Of a stretch of DNA of 36,711 bases, positions 7,231-15,730 are shown in pieces. The notes beneath the pieces are model-generated. The model made no database searches. It saw only the letters and a program-made list of their open reading frames with translations, and was not told the DNA's origin. The stretch is from a virus, in IMG/VR virus record IMGVR_UViG_3300015245_000028, positions 1-36,711 of that record; one strand, written 5' to 3'. The first letter of the stretch is position 1, and every line of letters begins with the position of its first letter. The position numbers and the translations under genes were made by a program.

Positions 7231-7946
7231 AACAAGCAATACAACCAGTAGAACAACAACAAGAAGCACCACAACAAGCACAAGATAAACAAGATACATC
7301 AAAAGAACATAACATGAGGGTTATGAGAGAGCGTGCAGAATCTGCTGAAAGAAGGGCACAGGATCTTGAACGCATGATGATGCAAAACTCTGCTCGTGAT
7401 TCACAACTACAAAAAGTAGAGCAAGAGGTTGATGATACACCCGATATTAGTGACGATAACTATATAGAAGGCAAACAACTTAAGAAATATGTAAGAAGCC
7501 TTAGACAAGAACTAAAAAGCACCAAGCAGCAATTTGAAGAAGAGCGTAAACAATTAGCCTTATCAACAGCAGAAATGCGTTTAAAGTCTCAATTTGAGGA
7601 TTTTAATACCGTAGTAACAAAAGAGAACCTTGAGAAGCTTGCTAGACAAAAACCTTCATTATACAACTCAATCATTGCCACAAAAGATGTGTACGATCAA
7701 GGTTATTCAGCATATGATATGATAAAGGCTAGCGGAATTGCAAACGATAACTACGAATCGGTTGATAGAAGAATAGAAGAAAACAGGAATAAGCCTAAAT
7801 CAGCATCAACGTTATCTGCTTCGTCTGGTAATGATTCTGCATTAGCTAAAGCTGCTAACTACGATCAAGGAAGACGTATTCTTACGCAGGCTGATAAGGA
7901 TAGACTGATGAGACAGGTTGAAGAAGCAAAAAGGAATAAGAGATAA
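7215..7946 (+). CDS. Scaffolding protein candidate
   Basis: A 243-residue, strongly charged protein with a Gln-rich start, long coiled coil (about 30-125), an acidic stretch (EQEVDDTPDISDD near 74-86) and a basic C-terminal tail ending QVEEAKRNKR. This composition, with a basic C-terminus that contacts coat protein, and the place before the major capsid gene, match phage scaffolds. Ribosome site AAGGAGA precedes the ATG. The evidence is architecture and position only. Confidence 0.7.
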   Translation: MFDPVEQAIQPVEQQQEAPQQAQDKQDTSKEHNMRVMRERAESAERRAQDLERMMMQNSARDSQLQKVEQEVDDTPDISDDNYIEGKQLKKYVRSLRQELKSTKQQFEEERKQLALSTAEMRLKSQFEDFNTVVTKENLEKLARQKPSLYNSIIATKDVYDQGYSAYDMIKASGIANDNYESVDRRIEENRNKPKSASTLSASSGNDSALAKAANYDQGRRILTQADKDRLMRQVEEAKRNKR

Positions 7947-7948
7947 GC

Positions 7949-8182
7949 ATGAGTAATGATTTATTAACAGCATGGATTTCTGTAAAAGAAAAGCTACCAA
8001 ACGAAAGGGGCCTTTTCCTTGTTGCTAACGAGAGGGAATCGCAGGTTTATCTTGCTCTTTGGTCATGGGTAACACAAACATTTCATCAACATGAACCAAG
8101 TATCTATACTAAACCACCAATTGATGTAACCCATTGGATACAGTTACCTCCTTCTCCGTTTTATGATAAAAAAATAAAATAA
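7949..8182 (+). CDS. DUF551-like protein, copy 1
   Basis: A 77-residue protein starting 2 bases after the scaffold stop. The pattern AWISVKEKLPNERG near the start, then VT-HWIQLPPSP near the end, is that of DUF551 proteins, small phage/prophage proteins of unknown role with WI-x-(V)-x-E-x-LP and THW-x-LPxxP. Two further DUF551-like genes lie at 31083-31280 and 33140-33748. Its place inside the head genes is odd, since the family normally sits in accessory regions. Confidence 0.75.
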   Translation: MSNDLLTAWISVKEKLPNERGLFLVANERESQVYLALWSWVTQTFHQHEPSIYTKPPIDVTHWIQLPPSPFYDKKIK

Positions 8183-8207
8183 GTTTTTCGATCTTCGTTC
8201 GTGTGTA

Positions 8208-8244
8208 GGCCAGAGTTGCTTAAACCTCCTCTCTGGCCTTTTTT
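8208..8244 (+). terminator. Rho-independent terminator before the capsid promoter
   Basis: GGCCAGAG (8208-8215) pairs perfectly with CTCTGGCC (8231-8238), 15-base loop, then six T's (8239-8244). It closes the transcript that includes portal and scaffold. Confidence 0.85.
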
Positions 8245-8245
8245 C

Positions 8246-8275
8246 TTGTCATTTCATATTTCTTCTTATTATAAT
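8246..8275 (+). promoter_or_regulatory. Strong sigma70-like promoter for the capsid operon
   Basis: TTGTCA (8246-8251), 18-bp spacer, TATAAT (8270-8275, perfect consensus). It begins two bases after the T-run of the preceding terminator, so it restarts transcription. Predicted start near 8282, which is the first bases of the hairpin array described next. Confidence 0.75.
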
Positions 8276-8280
8276 GCCCA

Positions 8281-8387
8281 TAGCGTAATGTGACTTCGCT
8301 AATCACAGGCGTATAGAGTTTCGCCAACTCGTTCTTATTTTGGCGTATTAGGCCTCGCCAGCTCTGCACGTATGAGAGACTCGTGCA
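8281..8387 (+). repeat. Four-hairpin leader upstream of the major capsid gene
   Basis: Four consecutive short inverted repeats share one design: TAGCG/CGCTA (8281-8285, 8297-8301), GGCG/CGCC (8308-8311, 8322-8325), TGGCG/CGCCA (8341-8345, 8356-8360) and TGCACG/CGTGCA (8365-8370, 8382-8387). Each stem ends in CG, each loop is 10-11 bases, begins with TA and ends with T, giving CGTA-N(7-8)-TCG in all four. The stem sequences differ yet keep pairing. The predicted transcript begins at the first hairpin and the capsid ATG follows 48 bases after the last. It may stabilise the mRNA, bind a protein, or be a regulatory RNA; no known RNA family is recognised. Confidence 0.7.
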
Positions 8388-8435
8388 TCTCAAGGTCAAA
8401 TAATATCTATATGTTTGTGCTTATGGGAGTAGGGT

Positions 8436-9380
8436 ATGATTACAACCCCTAATACGCTTCCAGCTCCGGTTCAACAAACCATGGACGATGTGCTTCTTTC
8501 GGTAAGAACTCCAAATCTTATTATGAAATTAGCTGCTATATCCAAGCGTTTGCCAGACAAGGGTGGAAGAACGTTACGCATGGCGCGCTATGATAGATTG
8601 CCAACCGCTCCGGTTCCTTTGGGGCCCAGTGGTGCAACACCTCCAGCCACGCCATTAACTCGTGTTGATATAGATGCAACTATGTCTTTTTATGGGTTAT
8701 ATGTTGCAATTAACCAACAAGTAACATTGCAAAACCAAGATCCGGTACTTAACGAAACAGCTGAATTACTCGGTCTTTCATTACGTATGACTGAAGATCA
8801 AATTACACGTGATATGTTAGCGGCAACAGCCTCTATATATAACTGTACTGGTGGTGGCAATGGAGACCTTCCAACAGATTTATCACTTTCAGACATTGAT
8901 GATGTTACTTCGGCATTGTTAACTAACGATGCATGGATGATTCTCGATGCTATTGGTGGTGAAGATAAGTTTGGAACAGGTCCAACTCGTGATGCCTACT
9001 TAGCATTAGGACACACGAAATTATCCAAGGATCTTAATAATATCAATGGATTTATTTCAAAGTGGAACTATTCATCTGCGGATAGAGTATTGAGATCAGA
9101 ATGGGGTTCTGTAAACAACGTTCGTTTCATGCTTTCTTCTGTGGCATCAGTATCGCCTCTCGCTTCTGGTTTAGGCAACGATGTTTATAACGTTTTTGTT
9201 CAAGGTATGGAATCATTGGCGGTAGTTGAGCAAGATAATTTCTCTGCTCAATTTTTATACAGACCGCCAGTATTCTCAGATCCTTTATTCCAAAATGTTA
9301 CAATTGGATATGTTTTTGCAGAAGTCCCACGTATATTGAACGATCTTTGGATCACATCAATGCGTTGCACGCTAGCATAG
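8436..9380 (+). CDS. Major capsid protein, N4 gp56-like
   Basis: A 314-residue protein with the pattern of the N4 gp56 major-capsid family (HK97 fold): an N-terminal segment leading to LPDKGGRTLRMARYDRLPTA (about 40-59), then DIDATMSFYGLYVAINQQV (about 79-97), the DPVLNETAELLG helix and TRDMLAAT (about 129-136). The end has beta-strand-rich GYVFAEVPRILND. It would build the icosahedral shell around the scaffold. Preceded by GGGAG and by its own promoter and structured leader, consistent with the highest expression in the genome. Confidence 0.9.
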   Translation: MITTPNTLPAPVQQTMDDVLLSVRTPNLIMKLAAISKRLPDKGGRTLRMARYDRLPTAPVPLGPSGATPPATPLTRVDIDATMSFYGLYVAINQQVTLQNQDPVLNETAELLGLSLRMTEDQITRDMLAATASIYNCTGGGNGDLPTDLSLSDIDDVTSALLTNDAWMILDAIGGEDKFGTGPTRDAYLALGHTKLSKDLNNINGFISKWNYSSADRVLRSEWGSVNNVRFMLSSVASVSPLASGLGNDVYNVFVQGMESLAVVEQDNFSAQFLYRPPVFSDPLFQNVTIGYVFAEVPRILNDLWITSMRCTLA

Positions 9381-9391
9381 GGAGGGATACA

Positions 9392-10699
9392 ATGAGTGTT
9401 GTTTTTTCAGGAACTAATCAAGGTCGTTTTGTAGCTAACGGTAAGAACGTATTTATACCAATGCCTTCTGGTGCTGATTATATTCACGTGCTTAATGAAA
9501 CCCAATCATATCTAGCTCCAGTAATTATTGGTATTACATCAACAACTGGTGGATTTACCGGTACCTATCTTGGACCAATTATAGGTCAGGGTTTCTACAT
9601 TAATGGTCAAATTTATACCATTACTGGGGCTACTGGTGCTTTAACTACAACGGGTACGGGAGCTGGTACGTTTAACGTATCAACTGGTGCACTTACCTTT
9701 ACCGGTGCTGCAAACTCGTCTTCTATCTATTTTGTACAGACACCTGCTGCTGGTAATACTGGTGTAATATTTGACTGGTACTTAGGTGACGCTATTGGTC
9801 GCGGTACTGTTGAATATGTAAATATGCCAACAACCGGAGCTTTGAATATAGCTTCTATAGGAATAGCTTCTGGTTTTTACTTTATTAATACTACCAATAG
9901 CATACCGGGACCATTAAATAATGGTTCTACTGCTATAACCGCTATATCTACAGCAACTCCTCCAAGAGTTACTGTTGGATCTACGGCTGGTATGTTTAGC
10001 GGTCAAACGGTTGAGCTTTATAACATTACTGGTGCACCACAACTTAATGGGTTGCAATTCACCATTACTGTTATTGATGCTACGCATTTTGATCTTACTA
10101 ATGGTCCCGTGCTTTCTGTTGCGGCAACAGCTGGTTCATTTAGGGTTATACCTTATCAACCATTGTTTGTTGCACCAACAACAAAGGGCGTGACCAATTT
10201 AACTACATTGCAAGATCCATATTGGTATCCTACCTACAGAATAATTACCAACATATCACAAGCAACTCAGGCAATAATTACGATGTCGGTAACGCATACT
10301 TATACCGTTGGACAATCAGTCATGTTGCAGATACCTACGGTTACTGCGGCAGCGTTTGGTATGCCAACACTGAATGATCTTCAATCAGTTACTATTGTTG
10401 CAATAAACCAGGCTGATACTAATGGATTTACCAATACCATTACTGTCAACTTGGATACTACTCAAATTGGACCGTTTGCATTCCCATTAGCTGCTGCTCC
10501 TGGATTTACTCCAGCTACAGTAAATCCTAGTGGTATGAACACGGCACAAGCACTGAGCTCTGCTACAAACATATTGGCTGATGCTACCGTAAACCAATCT
10601 TCATTCGGATTCTTATTGATTGCTGGAGCCCTATCTCCTGCTGGCCAATCTGGAGACGTAATAGAATGGGTAGCCGGTAAGTCTTTCAATGGTGTTTAA
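9392..10699 (+). CDS. Virion structural protein with FCCH-like beta domain
   Basis: A 435-residue, Gly/Thr/Ala-rich, beta-sheet protein directly after the capsid gene (ribosome site GGGAGGG, ATG at 9392). Residues about 175-250 have the pattern of the small beta domain that databases call ubiquitin-activating E1 FCCH in phage proteins (PPRVTVGSTAGMFSGQTVEL ... GLQFTITVIDATHFDLTNG), and a second related stretch lies near 295-370. Such domains decorate phage capsids or tails. A capsid decoration or tail protein is likely; the exact role is not visible. Confidence 0.65.
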   Translation: MSVVFSGTNQGRFVANGKNVFIPMPSGADYIHVLNETQSYLAPVIIGITSTTGGFTGTYLGPIIGQGFYINGQIYTITGATGALTTTGTGAGTFNVSTGALTFTGAANSSSIYFVQTPAAGNTGVIFDWYLGDAIGRGTVEYVNMPTTGALNIASIGIASGFYFINTTNSIPGPLNNGSTAITAISTATPPRVTVGSTAGMFSGQTVELYNITGAPQLNGLQFTITVIDATHFDLTNGPVLSVAATAGSFRVIPYQPLFVAPTTKGVTNLTTLQDPYWYPTYRIITNISQATQAIITMSVTHTYTVGQSVMLQIPTVTAAAFGMPTLNDLQSVTIVAINQADTNGFTNTITVNLDTTQIGPFAFPLAAAPGFTPATVNPSGMNTAQALSSATNILADATVNQSSFGFLLIAGALSPAGQSGDVIEWVAGKSFNGV

Positions 10700-10713
10700 T
10701 AATTAACGGGTAA

Positions 10714-10733
10714 AGGGGGTGTAAAAGCCCCCT
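10714..10733 (+). terminator. GC stem-loop, weak terminator or attenuator
   Basis: AGGGGG (10714-10719) pairs with CCCCCT (10728-10733), 8-base loop. Only a short, interrupted T-run follows (AACCTTT), so readthrough into the next gene is likely. It may lower expression of the downstream tail genes relative to the capsid gene. Confidence 0.5.
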
Positions 10734-10750
10734 AACCTTTAAGGAGAACT

Positions 10751-11266
10751 ATGAATAAACCAGAAGTAATGGGTAAGCCAGAAGCGGCACCTGAAATAAA
10801 ATCGGGTAGAGTTTCTGCTCAACCAAAAAATTTAAAAATGAGTAAGGACGATCTTAAAAAGAAGATCAAATCTATGCGTGATAGAGATGCAGAAACTCTT
10901 GTAGGCATATTTAGAAACTTTGAACACAGATCAAATGCTGGATCAACAGGAACATTGCTGTTTTCGTTTAAAATGTACCCAGGCGAAGAAAATGCCATGT
11001 ATGAACTCCAAGATGGTGAACGCTATGCATTACCTCGCGGTGTTGTTCGTCATATCAAGAACAACTGTTATTGGAAAGAATATGTTCAATTGCCAGGTGA
11101 AATGGGAAGGGGAATGCAACAGGGCGTTCCTGATGGTAAATACGTAACCAAGAACATGCAGGCATCACGTAAAGTACATAGATTTGGTTTTGATTCATTA
11201 GAGTTCATGGATGATGATCACGACCTTAAGGTAGCTAATCTTATTGAAGTTACCGTAACTCCTTAA
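10751..11266 (+). CDS. Conserved-looking head/neck-region protein
   Basis: A 171-residue protein with AAGGAG before the ATG. The N-terminal 45 residues are charged and probably disordered or helical; the rest is a compact beta-rich domain (GTLLFSFKMYPGE, YALPRGVVRHIKNNCYWKEY, KVHRFGFDSLEF). The order LEFSFK-like strand, ALPRGVxRHxNN and HRFxFxSLEF occurs in structural proteins of several podovirus groups, but I cannot name its function. Head completion or connector part is the best guess. Confidence 0.7.
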   Translation: MNKPEVMGKPEAAPEIKSGRVSAQPKNLKMSKDDLKKKIKSMRDRDAETLVGIFRNFEHRSNAGSTGTLLFSFKMYPGEENAMYELQDGERYALPRGVVRHIKNNCYWKEYVQLPGEMGRGMQQGVPDGKYVTKNMQASRKVHRFGFDSLEFMDDDHDLKVANLIEVTVTP

Positions 11267-11274
11267 GGATAATC

Positions 11275-11658
11275 ATGGCTAATTACTATGCACAACCATT
11301 TCCCGTATTTCAACGAGCAATGCGCAATATATTAACGATAACCAATAGCGCACAAGCTTTGGTTACTACTACCTTTGATGGCATTAATCCTGGTGCTCAT
11401 TCGTACAATACAGGTCTTATATTACGTTTGGTTATTCCCAATGGATTTGGCATGGTATTACCTGATGAGTCTTATGGTCCTATTACTGTAGTTAATTCAA
11501 CTCAATTTACGATACCTATAGATACTACGATGTTAGATGCATTTGTTGTGCCGGCCTACGAACCAGGTCACTTCGGAACTCCGGCACAAACAGTGCCCAT
11601 TGGAGAGGTGAATGAACTATTAACTGAGGCAACACAAAATGTTTTGCCCTATACATAA
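11275..11658 (+). CDS. Structural protein, head-tail region
   Basis: A 127-residue beta-rich protein (MANYYAQPFPVFQRAMRNIL...), 8 bases after the previous stop with AAGGA upstream. Contains two strands around NTGLILRLVIPNGFGMVLPD and a PITVVNSTQFTIPIDTTMLD segment. Position between capsid and adaptor suggests a neck or tail component. No family recognised. Confidence 0.65.
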   Translation: MANYYAQPFPVFQRAMRNILTITNSAQALVTTTFDGINPGAHSYNTGLILRLVIPNGFGMVLPDESYGPITVVNSTQFTIPIDTTMLDAFVVPAYEPGHFGTPAQTVPIGEVNELLTEATQNVLPYT

Positions 11659-11671
11659 GGAGTAACCACCA

Positions 11672-12682
11672 ATGGCAGATGCAACGCTACAAGCTATACG
11701 CATAAAAACGAGAAGATTAACAAGAAGCAACTCACTTTCACAGTTGAGTGATGCAGACTTAGATAACTACATAAATACATTTATATTGTATGACTTTCCA
11801 GAACAACTTAGATTGTTTTCTTTACGTAAGTTGCTCACATTTTATACGCAACCAAATGTAGATTCATATGCTACAAACACAACAGATACTACCAATGCAT
11901 TGTATAATTTTCAGAATAAATATATAGCTGTTCATCCACCGGTTTATCTTGCTGGTGTTCCCGGGTTTTATACTCAATGGCGCGATGTATTTTATGGGTA
12001 TTGGCCACAAACAAATACGATTGCAAAAACAGGATTGGTTGGTAATGGAACTTCTGGCACCTTTACTGGTACGGTAACCGCATCACCAATGCTACAGAAT
12101 AATGTTACTTTCAATTGCCTTGATACTTCTGGAACTTCAATGGTACTTGTTGATTATCCCGTATCAAATCAAATTGGTGCATTGGGGTTACCAAATCAAC
12201 CGCAGGTATTACCATCACCGTATGGCCAAATAAATTATGTTACTGGTGCTTTCTCGCTTGTATTTCCTAACCTAACGCAAACTAGTGCGCCAATAACAGT
12301 AGAGAACATTGCCTACCAACCTGGTAAACCAATATCAATATTATATTATGATAATACTTTTACCGTACGTCCTGTACCAGATCAAACATATTCAATTCAA
12401 ATCGAGGTTGACGTTAGACCAACGGAATTGATTCAATCATCTGATGTTCCCCAACTTGAACAATGGTGGCAGTATATCGCTTATGGTGCAGCTAAGAAGA
12501 TATTAGAAGATAAGATGGATCTTGATACGATACAAAAGATATTACCTGAGTTTAAACAACAAGAACTTTTTGTGCTGAGAACTACTATTGTTCAACAGAC
12601 TAATGAACGTACGGTAACTATATATACTCAGGGTAAACAATATGGATGGGGTTGGTTCGGAGCTGGCGGTTGGCCATACTAA
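11672..12682 (+). CDS. Head-to-tail adaptor candidate
   Basis: A 336-residue protein. The N-terminal helices (DATLQAIRIKTRRLTRSNSL ... LSDADLDNYINTFILYDFPEQLR) and C-terminal helices (SSDVPQLEQWWQYIAYGAAKKILEDK, about 255-280) flank a beta insert of about 150 residues. Such a helical frame with an inserted beta domain is typical of podovirus adaptor proteins that dock under the portal. The C-terminus is Gly/Trp-rich (GWGWFGAGGWPY). Assigned by architecture and position. Confidence 0.65.
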   Translation: MADATLQAIRIKTRRLTRSNSLSQLSDADLDNYINTFILYDFPEQLRLFSLRKLLTFYTQPNVDSYATNTTDTTNALYNFQNKYIAVHPPVYLAGVPGFYTQWRDVFYGYWPQTNTIAKTGLVGNGTSGTFTGTVTASPMLQNNVTFNCLDTSGTSMVLVDYPVSNQIGALGLPNQPQVLPSPYGQINYVTGAFSLVFPNLTQTSAPITVENIAYQPGKPISILYYDNTFTVRPVPDQTYSIQIEVDVRPTELIQSSDVPQLEQWWQYIAYGAAKKILEDKMDLDTIQKILPEFKQQELFVLRTTIVQQTNERTVTIYTQGKQYGWGWFGAGGWPY

Positions 12683-12695
12683 TTAAGGAGATAGA

Positions 12696-13274
12696 ATGCC
12701 ATTAAATAATGTGCCACTTGCTGGGCAGGATCTTTTAACAACTCGTGATGCTATATCGGGAAACTTTAGTGTTATTAATACTGCTTTTACGGTAGACCAT
12801 GTATCATACAATCTAACAGGACAAGGTAAACACAATAAGATTACCCTTCCAGTACAAGGCGTAGCGCCAACATTTGCTGCTGGAGAAGAGGGAATTTATA
12901 ACTTACCATTTAATAATGGTACCAATACAAAAAATGAAACTTTTATACATAAGCAAACACTTGCTGGAACTGCAGATATACCATTTACAGCATCAAGTTT
13001 AAGCTCAACGGCTCCTGCTAACAATCAACCAGGATGGCTTTATTTACCTTCTGGACATCAATTGCGTTGGGATACTGTCAATGCTCCTTCAACCGGTAAC
13101 AATATTATTACTATACGTGCCTCATTTCCCGCGTTTACAAACTTTCTATGGGTAGGTGGTATCGTTCCAACATCAGCAAGAACAATTATTTTATTGGGTA
13201 TTAATTCATCTACAACGTTTACCGTAAATATGTCTGGGCCTGGTTCATTTGTGTACTTTGCTATAGGGGTATAA
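12696..13274 (+). CDS. Tail/fibre-like structural protein
   Basis: A 192-residue beta-rich protein with AAGGAG before the ATG. The early DQGKHNK-type segment (here LTGQGKHNKITLPVQG, about 41-56) is common in small phage tail proteins that follow a fibre-attachment stem, and the C-terminal two thirds look like a jelly-roll or lectin-type fold. It may be a tail tip or appendage. Family not certain. Confidence 0.65.
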   Translation: MPLNNVPLAGQDLLTTRDAISGNFSVINTAFTVDHVSYNLTGQGKHNKITLPVQGVAPTFAAGEEGIYNLPFNNGTNTKNETFIHKQTLAGTADIPFTASSLSSTAPANNQPGWLYLPSGHQLRWDTVNAPSTGNNIITIRASFPAFTNFLWVGGIVPTSARTIILLGINSSTTFTVNMSGPGSFVYFAIGV

Positions 13275-13275
13275 A

Positions 13276-15522
13276 ATGCCTACAGATCGTTTTTTTATAG
13301 CTCCTTATGATCAAAAATCTGGTATGCAAACTAATGTTAAACCGTGGTTAATACCAGACGAGGCATTCTCACAATTAATTAATGCTTATGTGTTTAGAGG
13401 TCGTGTAAGAAAAAGATTTGGATCAAGATATTTTGGTAATTCAGCAAATCTATCGAGATTAAAGATTCTTGTTGATACATCTGATGGTGGTGGATCTTCT
13501 TCTGGAACAGTTCCTTCAGCTTCAGGTGCTATAGGACAAGCGTTTTCCATAGGAACAAACTTTTTTACGGTTAATGCTTTAGGAACACCTGCAAATTTGC
13601 TTATATCGGGAGCGGCTTCAACGGCAACATTTAATACATCTACAGGAGTTTTTGTATTTACTGGTGTAACAGCACTTACTTCAGTGTATTGGTATCCAGC
13701 ATTGCCGGTTATGGGCTTATTAACTTATGAAAACAACCCATTACAGAACGAGTTTTTGATTGGTTTTGACACTAAATATGCTTACCAATATGTTACTGCT
13801 ACTGGATGGGAACGATTAGCAACAGAATCAGATGTAGGAGCCGCCACATGGATAGGTAATAATTCTCAATTCTTTTGGTCCACTACATGGTCTGGTACAA
13901 ACGCTTCTGATAGGGTGTTTTTTGTAACAAACTTTAATCAAAATGAAACAAACTTCATGAGATACTTTGTATCATCTTCATGGCACAACTTTGTTCCTCA
14001 AATTGATGCAACACCAAACTATTTAATGAGTGCTCGTGTTCTTGTGGTGTTTAAGAATAGATTACTTGCTTTCAACACTTGGGAAGGACCAGGACCTACT
14101 GTAACAGGCACTAACTATATAAATAGATGTAGGTATTCTGCACTTGGATCACCGCTGGATTCAATGGCATTTCGTCAGGATATACCAGGAAAAGGAAATG
14201 CAGTCGATGCACCAACATCTGAAGCAATAGTAACTGTTGAATTTGTTAAGGACAGGCTTATAGTTTTTTTCGAGCAATCAGCATGGGAAATAATATATCA
14301 AGGAAACCAAGCTTATCCATTTGCCTGGCAAAAAATTAATCCTGAACTGGGAGCAGAATCGACATTTTCAATTATACCTATAGCTTCGTTGGCAATTGGA
14401 GTTGGTAATGTTGGAGTAATGGCATGCAATGGTTCAAGTGTAGAACGTATTGATGAAAAAATACCAGATGAAGTCTTCAAGATTCACAATGCTGATAATG
14501 GTATATTTAGAGTTTATGGCATACGAGATTATTATGTAGAGATGCTTTATTGGACATTCCCAAGTGGTGATGCCTCTAGCATATTTCCCTATCCCAACAG
14601 AATTCTTGTGTATAACTATAAGAATGGTACATGGGCTTTCAACAATGACTCAATAACGGTATTTGGATACTTCCAACCACAAACTGGTATTACATGGGAT
14701 TCGACTACAGTTACTTGGGATGACGCTGTTTCATGGGATAGTGGTTCAGTACAAGCCCTGTTTAGACAGGTTGTTGCTGGTAATCAAGAAGGATTTACAT
14801 TTATAGTTGATGCTGATGTACCAACCAATGCTTCGGTAATACAAATTACTAATCTTACGGTAACAGCAAACATAGTAACGATTACTGCTATTGATCATAA
14901 TTTTAGACAGGATGAATATATATACTTACAAGGTATAACTGGTACAGGAAATTTAAATCTTATAAATGGTAAGATATTTAAGATTATAAATAGCAGTGCA
15001 AATCCAATAACAGCTAATACTTTTAGTTTTATATATAAGGATGATAGTGGAACAATTATTGCTGGTACTTATTCTGGTAGTGGTCTTATATCTCGGGTCA
15101 GCAATATAGATATTAAAACAAAAGAATATAATTTTTATGCTCAAGAGGGACGTAACGCTTATGTGTCTCAAATTAATTTTATGGTCGATACTACTTCTGC
15201 TGGTGCTATCCAGGTTGATTTTTTTGTTTCTACTTCGCTAACTCCCTTGCTTCAAGATAGTCAAGGACAAGGAGTTCTATTGGGAACTGGTACTCTAGAT
15301 ACATTTCCCTATACTGCTGCCAATGTTCCAGCACCTGTACAATTCGAAGAGAATACAAGCCGCGTATGGCATCCTGTGTATATATTTGCTGATGGTGAGG
15401 TTATACAACTACAACTTACTATGAATGATGCCCAAATGAGAGATACGGATATACGCACCTGTGATTTTCAATTGCATGCTATGTGTATCTATGCTGAACC
15501 TACAAGCTTTAGACTTCAATAG
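13276..15522 (+). CDS. Large tail hub/tube protein (P22 gp10 / T7 gp12-like)
   Basis: A 748-residue protein starting 1 base after the previous stop. The start, RFFIAPYDQKSGMQTNVKPWLIPDEAFSQLINAYVFRGRV-like in content, is typical of podovirus tail hub proteins, which set out how many loci they cover and then form a beta-propeller. Propeller-like strands run through the middle (RLLAFNTWEGP, DRLIVFFEQSAWEI, NRILVYNYKNGTWAFNN). An FCCH-like small domain is inserted at about 515-600. It would form the nozzle below the adaptor, through which DNA leaves. Confidence 0.75.
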   Translation: MPTDRFFIAPYDQKSGMQTNVKPWLIPDEAFSQLINAYVFRGRVRKRFGSRYFGNSANLSRLKILVDTSDGGGSSSGTVPSASGAIGQAFSIGTNFFTVNALGTPANLLISGAASTATFNTSTGVFVFTGVTALTSVYWYPALPVMGLLTYENNPLQNEFLIGFDTKYAYQYVTATGWERLATESDVGAATWIGNNSQFFWSTTWSGTNASDRVFFVTNFNQNETNFMRYFVSSSWHNFVPQIDATPNYLMSARVLVVFKNRLLAFNTWEGPGPTVTGTNYINRCRYSALGSPLDSMAFRQDIPGKGNAVDAPTSEAIVTVEFVKDRLIVFFEQSAWEIIYQGNQAYPFAWQKINPELGAESTFSIIPIASLAIGVGNVGVMACNGSSVERIDEKIPDEVFKIHNADNGIFRVYGIRDYYVEMLYWTFPSGDASSIFPYPNRILVYNYKNGTWAFNNDSITVFGYFQPQTGITWDSTTVTWDDAVSWDSGSVQALFRQVVAGNQEGFTFIVDADVPTNASVIQITNLTVTANIVTITAIDHNFRQDEYIYLQGITGTGNLNLINGKIFKIINSSANPITANTFSFIYKDDSGTIIAGTYSGSGLISRVSNIDIKTKEYNFYAQEGRNAYVSQINFMVDTTSAGAIQVDFFVSTSLTPLLQDSQGQGVLLGTGTLDTFPYTAANVPAPVQFEENTSRVWHPVYIFADGEVIQLQLTMNDAQMRDTDIRTCDFQLHAMCIYAEPTSFRLQ

Positions 15523-15529
15523 GAGAATA

Positions 15530-15730
15530 GTGAATAGAATAACGGGAACTATGATTCTTGAATTGAAACAAATGATAGAACTTCAAGGATTGTTGGAAGA
15601 AAGAAAGAAGAAAAAACCTCGCAATGGAACTGGTGAAGAATATGTTGATAACCTTAACAAGCTAGAAGTATATCTTGAACACGAAATACTTAAAAACATA
15701 AATGATATTGCCTACAACGAAAGACTGTAA
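15530..15730 (+). CDS. Small helical tail-region protein
   Basis: A 66-residue, strongly charged helical protein (LELKQMIELQGLLEERKKKK). I choose the GTG at 15530 because AGGAG lies 4 bases upstream; the alternative ATG at 15551 has only a weak site. The stop overlaps the next start (TAATG). Function unknown; helical length suits a small assembly factor. Confidence 0.6.
   Translation: MNRITGTMILELKQMIELQGLLEERKKKKPRNGTGEEYVDNLNKLEVYLEHEILKNINDIAYNERL

Noticed and set aside
8281-8387. tRNA gene in the capsid leader
   Set aside because: The four hairpins are arranged in a row without an acceptor stem closing them, and the conserved TPsiC-like GTTCRA loop and CCA-ready ends are absent.
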